Shown here: positions 26,249 through 35,819 of the stretch, in pieces
How the letters are laid out: each line of letters begins with the position of its first letter
Position numbering within the stretch: position 1 is the first letter of the stretch
Assembly (NCBI GenBank): GCA_965242845.1
Contig: CBDETC010000003.1
Coordinates: 1,054,001 to 1,118,000, forward strand
Reading direction: 5' to 3'
DNA from: RHLJ01 sp965242845
GTDB taxonomy: Bacteria > Bacteroidota > Rhodothermia > Balneolales > Balneolaceae
Length of the DNA stretch: 64,000 nucleotides
The notes under the pieces: model-generated
The model's database searches: none
The model's input: only the letters and a program-made list of their open reading frames with translations
Told to the model about the DNA's origin: nothing
Translations under genes and position numbers: made by a program

Positions 26249-28159
26249 TTATGAATTGGGTTTCGGGAGTTCGGATAGTCTCTTTCTAGCATAAGGAGCA
26301 TAAAAGCCCTGAGGATATTCTAAGATGATAACTTCATATGCTTCTATAACTTTTTCCAAAGTAATATTAATCGACTCTTCAATATTTGTGAAGACTTTTT
26401 CTTCTGTATCAAGCTCTTTATCAGCTTCTTCTAGTGACGAATACAGTTCATCGGCAAGTTTGGCTATTTCCCATAAAAACTCTTCCCGTTGAGATAGATA
26501 AGGAGATTCTTGTACATAGGTGCTCAAGCTAGCGATATAACTATCTGTTTTCATTTCAGGTAAATCAGATAGCATCAAATAAGCATCATCAACAAATACT
26601 CCGGGTACATCATCCTGGACAATAGCCAGTAATTGGTTTGTAGCTTCTTGTCTTTTCCCAGTGTTAAGGTTGAAATGAGCAGTAGCAAACTCTTGTAATG
26701 CCTCACCAGTAGTATCTGCTTTAATACCTTTCTGTAACCAGAGCCTTAATTCAAGGGCATCATTTGCATAGAACGAAGTATTCTGCCTACCTAATGATTT
26801 CAGCTGGATTTGAGCAAACTCAAAATCTCCGGCATAGAAATCAGTTAAGGCGAGGAAATAGCGCGTTTTCTCAGCTAGATCTCCGACTTCTGTTTGTTTA
26901 TTTGATCGGGTAAATGAAATCCGCGCAGAAGTGAATTCTTTATCTGCCAGGTATAATCTGCCGTCCAGGTAGTTGGATTCTGGGGAGTCTTCAGACCCTT
27001 GTAAATTCTTGAGTCGATCGATAGCTATTGTGGCAAGTTCTTTATCGAATACAAAGTCCAGGGCTATTTCTGCTTGCTTCAGATATACTTGTTTAATTCG
27101 ACTATAATTTCTTGTCTCCTCTGTGATTCCATCAAGAATGGCCATAGCCGTATTAAATAATGAGTCTTTTTGGTTAAAAAAATCGAGACTATAGTCGTCC
27201 AGATACTTGGCCCAAAGGGTATAGGTATTGGCTTTCTCTTCATTGGCTCTCCACTTTATTTCTCCAAATGAAGACTCTGAATAGTAATCGAATGCCTGGA
27301 GTGCCATTTCAAACTCATTATTTTCTGTGAGTGTTTTACCCACATTAAACAAGCTATAATTATAGTTGGAGGTTCTTTCCTCATATTCCTTAGCTGTGGC
27401 AAAAGCTCTTCTGAATAATTGGTTCTCTAATAAAAGCCAGATTTGAAGCTCATAAAAAGGTCTATATGAAGCATGGTCTGAGGATAATTCTGCGAGTTGA
27501 TCTTCTAGCTCAAGTACAGCAATGTCATATAAAAGAGGATCATTATATCGCATCAGCATTCGTTGAATTCCTGAACTCTGCTGAGGGTTTTTCTTAACAA
27601 GGATCAACCATTCAGCGATGGCCTCTTCATATTTCCCAGCCTGCATGTAGGCATTGGGAATGTCTGCTACAAATAACTGATCATTATTGAATACCTGTCG
27701 TCCCTTTCTATATACATCGATCGCCTTTAAATAAGCTCTTCGATCTATCATCGCATTAGCGGTATTTAGGTACAATTGGAGCTGTGTTGAGTAGATTTCT
27801 AAATTTCTTTCCCAGATCTGAAAGGCTCTGGTAGTATCCTCCTTCAGATAGTACAACTCTCCTAAGACAATATTTACTTGAGGGGCATTGATTCGCTTTT
27901 CGATGTTTTCATTAGCCAACTCTATCGCAATATCATACTGTTTTAATTGTATATGGCAATCGATCAATCGATCAAAGAACAAAAACATTTCAGGTTCTTG
28001 TCGATTAATGCGTTGAAAGAAAGGTAGGGCTTCCTCATAGCGCTGCTGCTGAAACAATCTATTGGCTATCTGGAATTCTGAGTTAACCTGCGCAATACCT
28101 GAAACAGGAATCAAAAGAAGAAATCCAGAAATAAGTAAAGCTGAAATTTTTGCCATCAT
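26249..28159 (-). CDS. Secreted TPR-repeat protein
   Basis: A 636-residue exported protein. The first ~25 residues are a signal peptide (ISALLISGFLLLIPVSGIAQ). The rest is almost all helical tetratricopeptide-like repeats, clearest near the N-terminus ('FQIANRLFQQQRYEEALPFF', 'YDIAIELANENIEKR', 'LKAIDVYRKGRQVFNN', 'GKYEEAIAEWLILVKKNP') and again near 405-440. Its C-terminus has 'EYPQGFYAPYARKRLSEL', a TPR-like close seen in BamD/YbgF-type proteins. It probably acts as a periplasmic protein-binding scaffold. The first two codons (ATG ATG) overlap the maf stop by one base, and the GATase-like gene follows at once, so the three genes form a likely operon. Confidence 0.83.
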   Translation of the reverse strand: MMAKISALLISGFLLLIPVSGIAQVNSEFQIANRLFQQQRYEEALPFFQRINRQEPEMFLFFDRLIDCHIQLKQYDIAIELANENIEKRINAPQVNIVLGELYYLKEDTTRAFQIWERNLEIYSTQLQLYLNTANAMIDRRAYLKAIDVYRKGRQVFNNDQLFVADIPNAYMQAGKYEEAIAEWLILVKKNPQQSSGIQRMLMRYNDPLLYDIAVLELEDQLAELSSDHASYRPFYELQIWLLLENQLFRRAFATAKEYEERTSNYNYSLFNVGKTLTENNEFEMALQAFDYYSESSFGEIKWRANEEKANTYTLWAKYLDDYSLDFFNQKDSLFNTAMAILDGITEETRNYSRIKQVYLKQAEIALDFVFDKELATIAIDRLKNLQGSEDSPESNYLDGRLYLADKEFTSARISFTRSNKQTEVGDLAEKTRYFLALTDFYAGDFEFAQIQLKSLGRQNTSFYANDALELRLWLQKGIKADTTGEALQEFATAHFNLNTGKRQEATNQLLAIVQDDVPGVFVDDAYLMLSDLPEMKTDSYIASLSTYVQESPYLSQREEFLWEIAKLADELYSSLEEADKELDTEEKVFTNIEESINITLEKVIEAYEVIILEYPQGFYAPYARKRLSELPKPNS

Positions 28160-28770
28160 TATACTTGAGGAAATATCATAGTGTCTAAAATATTAGGTAC
28201 AAACCTTTTTACCTCTCTGTAGAAGCGGTTTAAAGGGAAGCCGACTACATTATAATAATCACCATCAATATGCTCTACAAATACTGAACCCCAGTCATCC
28301 TGGATACCATAAGCGCCTGCTTTATCCATAGGGCTTCCCGTAGCAACATATGCAGTGATTTCCTCCAAGCTCAACGTACTAAATTTGACTTTGGTTTCTT
28401 CAAAAAAAGAAAAGGTCTTTATTGGATTACATTGCTCATCCGTAATTACAAAGCTAACTCCGGTATATACCGAGTGAGTTTGATTACTAAGTAATGAGAG
28501 CATTTCCATTGCTTCTGCTTCCGATTTTGGCTTCCCAAGAACCTTATCATTAAATACAACAATTGTATCAGCTCCAATAACTAGCGCTTGTTCTATATTC
28601 TTAGATGCATCAATAGCTTTTTGTAGAGACAACTCTTCTACAATTTTCTTGGGGTCGTTAGAAGTAATTATTTCTTCTTTCTGACTTGGAAGAATCTCAA
28701 AAATTAACCCTAATTGGTTCAATAGCTTCTTTCTTCTTGGGCTTTGAGAAGCCAGCACAATTTTTAGCAT
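28159..28770 (-). CDS. maf: Maf-like nucleoside triphosphate pyrophosphatase
   Basis: Hydrolyses non-canonical or excess dNTP/UTP to the monophosphate, a cytoplasmic housecleaning enzyme. The 203 residues include the N-terminal 'IVLASQSPRRKKLLNQLGL', the 'VIGADTIVVFNDKVLGKPKS' block with the metal-binding Asp, 'HSVYTGVSFV' and 'GSPMDKAGAYGIQDDWGSVF'; these are the standard Maf/HAM1-fold marks. It is the first gene of the minus-strand maf-TPR-GATase-like group and is divergent from the DUF3098 gene, 97 bases away. Confidence 0.94.
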   Translation of the reverse strand: MLKIVLASQSPRRKKLLNQLGLIFEILPSQKEEIITSNDPKKIVEELSLQKAIDASKNIEQALVIGADTIVVFNDKVLGKPKSEAEAMEMLSLLSNQTHSVYTGVSFVITDEQCNPIKTFSFFEETKVKFSTLSLEEITAYVATGSPMDKAGAYGIQDDWGSVFVEHIDGDYYNVVGFPLNRFYREVKRFVPNILDTMIFPQV

Positions 28771-28867
28771 ATATTATAAGTACTCGAACTTTTGGAGTTT
28801 CTGATAATTAAATAACTTATCAGTTCGTATCAAGCCTTGAAAACGTTAATGATTTTAAAAATTTAGC

Positions 28868-29125
28868 ATGTCCAAAGGAAACACACGCAAAACCGATGAC
28901 CAACCAATGTTCTTCTCAGGATTCAATTACAAGTTGATCGGTATCGCTATACTGTTGATAGTGAGTGGCTTTTCAGCAATGTATATTGAAAATGAAATTC
29001 ATGGAGTTATCTCATTATATGTTTCTCCAATAGTAATTATGGCTGGATATGTCATTGTTATTTTCGCCATTATGAAGCATGATCGAGCCGAAAGCCCTGA
29101 TAGTGAAAATGAAGCAGCCTCATAA
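28868..29125 (+). CDS. DUF3098-like small membrane protein
   Basis: An 85-residue protein with two transmembrane helices ('LIGIAILLIVSGFSAMYI' and 'YVSPIVIMAGYVIVIFAIM') joined by a short loop, preceded by a charged N-terminus. The arrangement and the ending VIVIFAIM match the DUF3098 family, found in Bacteroidota. Role unknown. It lies three bases upstream of the DUF92 gene, so the two are probably co-transcribed. Confidence 0.75.
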   Translation: MSKGNTRKTDDQPMFFSGFNYKLIGIAILLIVSGFSAMYIENEIHGVISLYVSPIVIMAGYVIVIFAIMKHDRAESPDSENEAAS

Positions 29126-29128
29126 CTT

Positions 29129-29956
29129 GTGCTCGACAGGCTCATAAATATCTTTTTTCTTTTTTCTCTCATCTTTCTATTCCTCTTGGTAGCTGATGCC
29201 CAGGATCACCTGCGAATAACAATAGCATTAGCGCTGTCCGTACTCAGCGCTTACCTGGCCTTTTTTGTGAACTGGCTCACTTTAGATGGGGTATTTTCTG
29301 CAATACTCTTTGGGATTATCGCTTTTGGTCTGGCCGGATTAACAGGAGCAGTGATAGCCTTAGCCTTTTTTATATCCAGCTCGTTGATTTCGAAAGATAT
29401 GATCAGTGAAGAATCATTACTAGATAAGAAATTTCGGAGAGATGGGATACAGGTTTGGTCTAATGGGTTTTGGTTTGCTCTTTGGATCATTATCTGGTTT
29501 TTAACCAAAGAAAAGGTATTTCTAGTGGCAGGAGTAGCTGGAATGGCTTCCGCTACCTCAGATACCTGGGCTTCGGAAATTGGCACGCATTACACCAAAG
29601 GCAAAACCTGGTTGGTTAATAATTTTGAAAAGGTAAATCCAGGTACTGACGGTGCGATTAGTGTACTTGGAACTATAGCATCGTTATTAGGAGCATTATT
29701 TATAGCGGTTATTTTTTGGTTGATTGATGGCGAAGTAACATTTGTGATAGCTTCAGTAGTAATGATGGCAGGTCTGGTAGGAAGTCTCATCGATTCCTGG
29801 ATTGGAGCTACTATTCAAGGGGTTGAGCTGAAATCATGGCCAAAAAAGATTTTTGCGAAGCGAGTTTCCTATGTTGATAATAATATGGTAAACTGGTTGG
29901 CTTCCGGAAGTGCTTCTGTAATAGCTCTTTTGGCGATTTTAATTATTGGACAATAG
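29129..29956 (+). CDS. DUF92 family membrane protein
   Basis: A 275-residue integral membrane protein with six to seven helices, starting at GTG. The family marks are seen: 'FFVNWLTLDGVFSAILFGII' early, 'ASATSDTWASEIGTHYTKGK' and 'NFEKVNPGTDGAISVLGTIA', then 'GLVGSLIDSWIGATIQ' and 'DNNMVNWLASGSASV'. Plant and cyanobacterial DUF92 members (VTE6-like) have been linked to phytyl-phosphate metabolism, but I cannot assign that role here. It follows the DUF3098 gene by three bases. Confidence 0.85.
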   Translation: MLDRLINIFFLFSLIFLFLLVADAQDHLRITIALALSVLSAYLAFFVNWLTLDGVFSAILFGIIAFGLAGLTGAVIALAFFISSSLISKDMISEESLLDKKFRRDGIQVWSNGFWFALWIIIWFLTKEKVFLVAGVAGMASATSDTWASEIGTHYTKGKTWLVNNFEKVNPGTDGAISVLGTIASLLGALFIAVIFWLIDGEVTFVIASVVMMAGLVGSLIDSWIGATIQGVELKSWPKKIFAKRVSYVDNNMVNWLASGSASVIALLAILIIGQ

Positions 29957-29993
29957 GCAGATAGTTACACGTTTAAGATAAAAACAACATTCT

Positions 29994-31295
29994 ATGTGGT
30001 ATAAACAATTACACTGGCAAATAATCATCGGACTAGTTCTTGGCCTCGTTTGGGGTCTAGTCTCCAGTGTCCTGGGTTTTAACTCATTTACAACAGACTT
30101 TATAAAACCCTTCGGAACTATTTTCATCACCCTATTAAAGTTGATTGCGGTTCCGTTGGTATTGGCCTCTTTAATTGCTGGTGTTACAAGCCTAAATGAT
30201 ACTACTAAACTATCGCGTATGGGTGGTAAAACAGTAGTTATCTATTTAATGACTACCATTTGTGCCGTTACTATTGGTCTGGTTGCCGTTAATGTAATTC
30301 AGCCAGGTACGAGTTTACCACAGGAAACCCAGCAGAGTTTACAAGAGACTTATAGCAGCTCTATCGAAGAAAGGAGTCAATCTGCACAGGAAATCATAAA
30401 CAGAGGTCCGTTGGATTTTATCGTTGATATGGTGCCTGCCAACTTTTTTGCTGCTGCGTCCGACAATGCCTTAATGCTTCAGGTTGTATTTGTAGCCATA
30501 CTTTTGGGTATTGGTATCATCCAAATAGGTGGAGAGAAAGGAAATTTTCTGATCATGTTTTTTGACAGTCTCAATGATGTGATCATCAAAATCGTTGATC
30601 TGATTATGAAAACCGCTCCTTATGGAGTTTTTGCACTTATGGCTTCATTAATTGTGGATTTGGCTGGAGACGACCTCTCCAAGGCTCTTGAGTTACTCGG
30701 CGCGCTGGGCTGGTACTGTTTAACAGTGCTGATAGCTTTGATTATTCATGTACTGCTAGTGTATTCAAGCATGTTCAAAATTTTCAGCAAACACATGAAG
30801 CTTTCAGGTTTCTTTAGAGCTATTAGACCTGCCATGCTGTTAGGATTTAGCACAAGCTCCAGTTCAGCAACGCTTCCTGTTACCATGGAGCGTGTAGAAA
30901 AGCATCTTGGAGTAGATGAAGAAGTGTCAAGTTTTGTATTGCCAGTAGGTGCTACTATAAATATGGATGGAACCAGCCTTTACCAGGCAGTAGCAGCTGT
31001 TTTTATCGCCCAGGCCCTAGGTATGGATCTAACTATAGGACAGCAATTAATGATTGTACTTACTGCTACTGCAGCTTCGGTAGGAGCCGCAGGAGTACCA
31101 GGAGCTGGAATTGTAATGCTTGTGGTTGTACTGGAAGCGATACAGGTTCCAACTGCAGGGATAGCATTAATCCTTGGTGTGGACCGGATTTTGGATATGT
31201 GTAGAACTACCGTAAATATCACTGGAGATGCTGCGGTAGCATTGACGGTTGCCTCAACAGAGGGAAAATTACACGAACCGAGTCTGGAAGATTAA
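29994..31295 (+). CDS. Dicarboxylate/amino acid:cation symporter (DAACS family)
   Basis: A 433-residue inner-membrane transporter of the GltP/DctA/GltPh family that imports glutamate/aspartate or C4-dicarboxylates with Na+ or H+. Seen in order: N-terminal helices; 'GTIFITLLKLIAVPLVLASL'; hairpin HP1 with the serine-rich loop 'GFSTSSSSATLPVTMERV'; TM7 motif 'INMDGTSLYQAV' (NMDGT); hairpin HP2 'AASVGAAGVPGAGIVML'; and TM8 'GVDRILDMCRTTVNITGDA'. In GltPh, the Asp and Arg of TM8 bind the substrate amine and side chain. The TM8 Arg sits in MCRTT, which suits acidic substrates; the exact one is not set by sequence. Confidence 0.93.
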   Translation: MWYKQLHWQIIIGLVLGLVWGLVSSVLGFNSFTTDFIKPFGTIFITLLKLIAVPLVLASLIAGVTSLNDTTKLSRMGGKTVVIYLMTTICAVTIGLVAVNVIQPGTSLPQETQQSLQETYSSSIEERSQSAQEIINRGPLDFIVDMVPANFFAAASDNALMLQVVFVAILLGIGIIQIGGEKGNFLIMFFDSLNDVIIKIVDLIMKTAPYGVFALMASLIVDLAGDDLSKALELLGALGWYCLTVLIALIIHVLLVYSSMFKIFSKHMKLSGFFRAIRPAMLLGFSTSSSSATLPVTMERVEKHLGVDEEVSSFVLPVGATINMDGTSLYQAVAAVFIAQALGMDLTIGQQLMIVLTATAASVGAAGVPGAGIVMLVVVLEAIQVPTAGIALILGVDRILDMCRTTVNITGDAAVALTVASTEGKLHEPSLED

Positions 31296-31377
31296 ATTTC
31301 GAGAAAAAACGAAAGTTTAATGTGCCATTGTGTAATTAAAGTGGTTAATTAGAGCGTCGCTCAAATGCTAAGTGCCT

Positions 31378-34179
31378 ATGGTTCAAGAGCTACTAAAAAG
31401 GATAAAGCATACAATTCTCCATATCGTTTTTGCACTGTCGTTTCTTTGTTTGAGTGACAGTCTCTACGGACAATCGGTATTGTTACCAGCCGATATTGTA
31501 ATTGTATCAGTTAACTCAACCGACAATTCATTCGATTTTATCCCTTTGGTTGATTTAGAAGAGGGGACTTCTTTATGGTTTTCGAATGGTGCATGGGATT
31601 CTGAGGCTCTTTCTGTTTCTAATGGTGATGAAATAGAAGTGAAAATAACCTCCATTATAGAAGCTGGTACAAATATACACGTTAACAGCATTGAGGATCA
31701 CCGGGTAGATGTTGTAGGTGATATAGCGTTTACAGGAGAGGGAGATCGAATTTTTGCCTTTCAAAAGGATAATGGCACTACACGAATAATTTATGGCATC
31801 GGTTGGGGAAGTGCGCAGATTTGGAACCCAAGGAATGAACTAGGTTCAGCTATTCCGGCAAGTATTTCAGAAGATAGCCATACGCTGCTCCATCTAGGGA
31901 ATCTTGATAACTATCAATACTATTTAAGGAATGGAGCAAGTGGAACCCCTAAAATGCTTGCTTCCTTTGTTTCTGATCCAGCAAAATGGAAGGGCAGAGA
32001 TAAAACAAGTTATAGATCAATGGTGACTGCCTTTAGGATTTTACCTCCACCAGTAGTCCTGTTTGATGAGAGTATTTCGACGACAAAAGAGAGCGAATCA
32101 ATTCTACTAAATGTAGCTATATATGAGCATGACGGGTCCAGGTTGACTGTAGATGCGGTATTTAATCCTATTTATAGCTCAGCAGATACTAACGATACCG
32201 AGAAATTCCAGAAGCACACCTTCAACTTTACGGGACTTATTGGAGATGCTGTATATGCTATAGAAATTCCTACTACTGATGATGGGACTTATGAAAGCAC
32301 AGAGAATGCTTTTTTTGAACTGCAAAACCTTTCACAGGGAGAACTGGGTGATTTTGTAACCCACGCTGCATTTATCAATGATAATGAAGTACCTGAAGTA
32401 GATATAAACCAGGTACTCTATTCAGGAAATCCGGAATTAGATTTCATAGAAATTAGAAATAACGAAAGTATAGACGTCGATCTTTCCGGGTGGAAGATTC
32501 AGAACAGGGGAGAGTTGTATGAATTTCCATATGGTACTTTTTTACCTGCTTTTCAATCAGTTAAAGTTCAGCATCCTGAGGCTTCTGCTGGTAAACATTT
32601 AGCAAAGCGATGGTTGAGAAGGAATTCAGGTTCTGTGGAGCTAAGAACTAATTATAACAGCCGAGCAGCTAGTTCGGGATATCGGTTGTTAGAAAGGGAG
32701 GCGAGTCGGACTGACATTGAGAATATTAGTTCAAATCAAATTCAAACTTCTGAGATGAGCAGGGTAGAAAGTGCTGTTGAGTTAAGTGCTTCCAGAAAAT
32801 CAGAAGAGGAGCTACGTGAACCAGGTTGGTACGTCATGGGTGCATCTGAATTATCTTCTGATTGGGATCTCAATGAAGTATTCACGTGGAATGAGTCCAG
32901 ATCATCATATGAAGCACTTTCAGGTTTAACTGAGTTTGATTCCGAAGTGAGCCAGTTGTTTAAGTTTTTATCAGAAGATGAGTTAATGGAGATTGAAGAT
33001 GAGGAAGCCGATAGTCTTGCTATTCCTGTAATTGAATCTCAGAACTTAGAAACCTCATTATCATTCAGTATTTCGGGAACAGATGTAAATGAAAATGGAA
33101 TCATAGACAACAATGAGGGTTTTAATCTTCTAAGAAACTCTTCGAGTCAGGACATTCGTGTTAAAGATATTTTTATTGGGGCAGAGAAAGTATTTCAGTC
33201 AAACTTCTTATACCCATATATCTATACCTGGGAGGAAAAAGCAGGATGGGCTAACTCAGTTGCATTAGAAGAAAATGATATCATTCCTCCGAATACTATT
33301 TTTTGGGTAAAAGCAGATTCTATTCTTCCTGCATCCGTTTTTGAGGTTGAGCTATTGGATTCACTAGCCCTTGAAGAGGAGATAGAGATTTTTGAAGAAG
33401 AAGTTTCCTTGTTAAGGCTGGAGCTTTCTTCTGAGACTACTTCCAGCAGTGTACAGCTCAGGTTTAACAGCGATGAAAGTACTATCACCGATATTATGAG
33501 TCCCGAGTTTGAGCCAGAATTATCAATAAGGGAGTCTGACGCTCTATTTCTAGGCCTGGGAAGAAGTGGAATCTGGAACAGGATGGTAGGAATAAACACT
33601 TTTCAGGAAGACCAAAAGTTAGTACTGCCAATTCGATTTGAAAGTTCTGAATCGGGAATATTCAGTTTTTCTATCAAGGAATGGGAAGGAATCCCTTCAG
33701 ACTGGACAGTTAAAATGGTCGACGATCAAACCGAAAAGGAATTTATGTTAGGTCCATCATGGTCATTTGATTTTGAACAACTTTCAAATGAAAGAGAGGA
33801 AGAATTAGAAGGAGAAAGACTCATTTCCGACGAACTGAAGGAAGAAGAATATGAAGTGAGGTTCAGGTTAGTTCTGTTACCTCCAGGAGTAGAAGAAACT
33901 GAAAGTTTTATTCCTGAGGACATTTCTCTTCATCAAAATTATCCTAACCCGTTTAATCCAAAAACGATTATCTCTTTCACATTGCCTGAATCGATGCCGG
34001 TTAAACTTTCTATTTTTAACGTGGTTGGTCAGCCAGTAGCAGTTCTTTCAGAGGGTACCTTGTCTGAAGGGGATCATGAATTTGAATGGGATGCTACCGG
34101 GTTACCAAGTGGGATGTATATCTATCAATTAGAGGTAGGTACAAAAGTTATGACTCGCAAAATGACACTCGTAAAGTAA
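31378..34179 (+). CDS. Large secreted protein with lamin-tail-like domain and T9SS sorting domain
   Basis: About 933 residues from ATG 31378 (the open frame allows GTG 31372). The signal peptide is 'HIVFALSFLCLSDSLYGQ'. The N-terminal ~200 residues are beta-rich; a Calx-beta-like segment follows ('VLFDESISTTKESESILLNV' to 'DDGTYESTENAFFELQN'). Next is a lamin-tail-type domain ('DFIEIRNNESIDVDLSGWKI', 'FPYGTFLPAFQSVKV'), then acidic, low-complexity Glu/Ser-rich stretches around 540-700 and 800-850. The last ~85 residues are a type A T9SS sorting domain: 'HQNYPNPFNPKTIISFTLPE', 'LSIFNVVGQPVAVLSEG', 'SGMYIYQLEVGTKVMTRKM'. It is therefore a surface or secreted cargo of the type IX system, whose genes are not in this window. 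Function unknown. Confidence 0.85.
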   Translation: MVQELLKRIKHTILHIVFALSFLCLSDSLYGQSVLLPADIVIVSVNSTDNSFDFIPLVDLEEGTSLWFSNGAWDSEALSVSNGDEIEVKITSIIEAGTNIHVNSIEDHRVDVVGDIAFTGEGDRIFAFQKDNGTTRIIYGIGWGSAQIWNPRNELGSAIPASISEDSHTLLHLGNLDNYQYYLRNGASGTPKMLASFVSDPAKWKGRDKTSYRSMVTAFRILPPPVVLFDESISTTKESESILLNVAIYEHDGSRLTVDAVFNPIYSSADTNDTEKFQKHTFNFTGLIGDAVYAIEIPTTDDGTYESTENAFFELQNLSQGELGDFVTHAAFINDNEVPEVDINQVLYSGNPELDFIEIRNNESIDVDLSGWKIQNRGELYEFPYGTFLPAFQSVKVQHPEASAGKHLAKRWLRRNSGSVELRTNYNSRAASSGYRLLEREASRTDIENISSNQIQTSEMSRVESAVELSASRKSEEELREPGWYVMGASELSSDWDLNEVFTWNESRSSYEALSGLTEFDSEVSQLFKFLSEDELMEIEDEEADSLAIPVIESQNLETSLSFSISGTDVNENGIIDNNEGFNLLRNSSSQDIRVKDIFIGAEKVFQSNFLYPYIYTWEEKAGWANSVALEENDIIPPNTIFWVKADSILPASVFEVELLDSLALEEEIEIFEEEVSLLRLELSSETTSSSVQLRFNSDESTITDIMSPEFEPELSIRESDALFLGLGRSGIWNRMVGINTFQEDQKLVLPIRFESSESGIFSFSIKEWEGIPSDWTVKMVDDQTEKEFMLGPSWSFDFEQLSNEREEELEGERLISDELKEEEYEVRFRLVLLPPGVEETESFIPEDISLHQNYPNPFNPKTIISFTLPESMPVKLSIFNVVGQPVAVLSEGTLSEGDHEFEWDATGLPSGMYIYQLEVGTKVMTRKMTLVK

Positions 34180-34215
34180 TAGCTAAAAAAGGAAAAGAGG
34201 TAGACACAGAAAACT

Positions 34216-35034
34216 ATGCAGTTTAAAACCGTTCAAGGGGTAGACGTGCCTGAAATTGGGTTAGGCACATTTGGACTCGTAGGAAAACAAGCAGAACAAG
34301 TAGTTAAAATGGGCCTCAGTATGGGCTATCGGCATATTGATACGGCCCAGGTCTATAAAAATGAGCAGGAAGTGGGAAGTGCTGTCCGGCAATCTCATAT
34401 AGACAGAAATGAACTGTTTATAACCACAAAAATAGACCGGAGTTACCTCGAACCGGAAAAGTTATTCAAATCAGCTGAGCAGTCTTTACTGGACTTAGAT
34501 CTCGATTATGTAGACTTGCTACTGATTCATTGGCCAAATTCAGACTATGATTTGGAAAAAACAGTAGAAGCCATGTTAGTATTAAAAGAACAGGGAAAGG
34601 CATTGCATATCGGGGTTAGTAATTTTCCTATGAAGCTTTTGAAAGAAATAACTGAGGAATTAGCTACTTCGGTATTCTGTAACCAGGTAGAATATCATCC
34701 CTTACTCGGTCAGTTTGATTTACTCGACTACGCGGCTCAGAAAGATATTCTGGTTACTGCTTATAGCCCATTAGGGCAGGGGAGGGTGCTTGATAACCCT
34801 TTATTGGTTGAACTTGGTGAGAAATACGGTAAATCTTCGGCTCAGATTGCTTTACGATGGCTGGTAGAGCAGGAACAAGTGGTAGCAATCCCTAAAGCTT
34901 CCTCGAAGGAGCACCTGGAATCAAACCTGGATATTTATGACTTTGTGCTAGAGGATGAAGATTTTTATGCGATCGACGACCTGGATAAATCTTTTCGGGT
35001 TGTCAATCCAGGTTTTGCTCCTGAATGGGATTAA
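34216..35034 (+). CDS. Aldo/keto reductase
   Basis: A 272-residue NADPH-dependent oxidoreductase of the AKR superfamily (2,5-diketo-gluconate-reductase-like). Motifs: 'PEIGLGTFGLVGKQAEQVVK'; 'GYRHIDTAQVYKNEQEVGSA' with the catalytic Asp and Tyr; 'ELFITTKIDRSYLEPEKL' with the Lys; 'DYVDLLLIHWPNSDYDL' with the His. The NADPH region is 'TAYSPLGQGRVLDNPLLVEL' and 'VVAIPKASSKEHLESNLDI'. The (alpha/beta)8 barrel is full length. The substrate cannot be told. Its stop overlaps that of the convergent thioesterase gene by four bases. Confidence 0.93.
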   Translation: MQFKTVQGVDVPEIGLGTFGLVGKQAEQVVKMGLSMGYRHIDTAQVYKNEQEVGSAVRQSHIDRNELFITTKIDRSYLEPEKLFKSAEQSLLDLDLDYVDLLLIHWPNSDYDLEKTVEAMLVLKEQGKALHIGVSNFPMKLLKEITEELATSVFCNQVEYHPLLGQFDLLDYAAQKDILVTAYSPLGQGRVLDNPLLVELGEKYGKSSAQIALRWLVEQEQVVAIPKASSKEHLESNLDIYDFVLEDEDFYAIDDLDKSFRVVNPGFAPEWD

Positions 35035-35771
35035 TCGTTCTTATACTCAATCTCAGAGATAGCTAAAGTCTGTGCATTATTCTTTTTGAGTTCGATCATC
35101 TTTGGGAGCTCATTTTCCAGAGAAGTGAAAACTTGTATGGTGTCTCCTGAAACCCCCTCGTTCATGAAAATGATATCGAAACCGGTGATATTGGTGAGCT
35201 CATCTTCAGGAATACATTCCAGCATCCAGGTGGTATAATTCACGTTATTTACATGATTATTCATGTCCAGGTCTGAACGCCTTACTTTGAACTCATCAAT
35301 GCTTTGTTCCTTTGCAAGAGATTTGAAGCGATTCGACTTGAGTGCCATAGTATGGTCTCTATCCTGAAACTTAGTGTCTAATACACTTTGAGGGAGTCTC
35401 ATAGGCTTTCTATTGACCAGGTCAATCATCAGCCAATAGCTTAGGCAACACCCCAGTTGCTTTCCGTTCTCATTAACGATTCGATAATTTCGCAAAGCCC
35501 GGAAAGAATCACCGGATGAAGGCCAGGTTTCAACGGTAATCTTATCTCTCCAGTCCGGATATTCATCAATTTTGATATCCATCCGATATAGCACCCAGGT
35601 AGATTGAGCTCTATGTAGATCGGTGATATCGAATTTTAGATCACGAGCATTATTTCCAGCTACCTCCTGGAAGAAATTGCATATTGCTGAAAGGGTTGCT
35701 TTACCTGAAGCGTCGATCTCGTTTGCTCGAATGACGAAGTCTTCCTGGTGGAAAGTATATTTGTCTGCCAT
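35031..35771 (-). CDS. Acyl-ACP thioesterase (FatA/FatB-like)
   Basis: Releases fatty acids from acyl carrier protein in the cytoplasm. I use ATG 35771 (246 residues); a TTG at 35780 would add three residues. It is a double hotdog protein: the first half has 'FVIRANEIDASGKATLSAIC' and 'QSTWVLYRMDIKIDEYPDWR'. The second half has 'FKVRRSDLDMNNHVNNVNYT', which holds the D-x-N-x-H catalytic set of the FatA/B family, followed by 'WMLECIPED'. Length and motifs match bacterial members. It lies downstream of the RND operon terminator and probably has its own promoter. Confidence 0.9.
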   Translation of the reverse strand: MADKYTFHQEDFVIRANEIDASGKATLSAICNFFQEVAGNNARDLKFDITDLHRAQSTWVLYRMDIKIDEYPDWRDKITVETWPSSGDSFRALRNYRIVNENGKQLGCCLSYWLMIDLVNRKPMRLPQSVLDTKFQDRDHTMALKSNRFKSLAKEQSIDEFKVRRSDLDMNNHVNNVNYTTWMLECIPEDELTNITGFDIIFMNEGVSGDTIQVFTSLENELPKMIELKKNNAQTLAISEIEYKND

Positions 35772-35783
35772 AGGCGACAAACA

Positions 35784-35815
35784 TAAAAAAACCCCTCAAA
35801 ACTTGAGGGGTTTAA
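35784..35815 (-). terminator. Rho-independent terminator of the RND efflux operon
   Basis: On the minus strand a stem CCCCTCAA/TTGAGGGG with a three-base loop (35792-35810) is followed by a run of seven T's (with one more after an A gap). It lies 10 bases past the stop of the last RND gene (35820) and 20 bases before the thioesterase start. It also has A's on the other side, so it could work weakly in both directions. Confidence 0.9.
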
Positions 35816-35819
35816 TTTT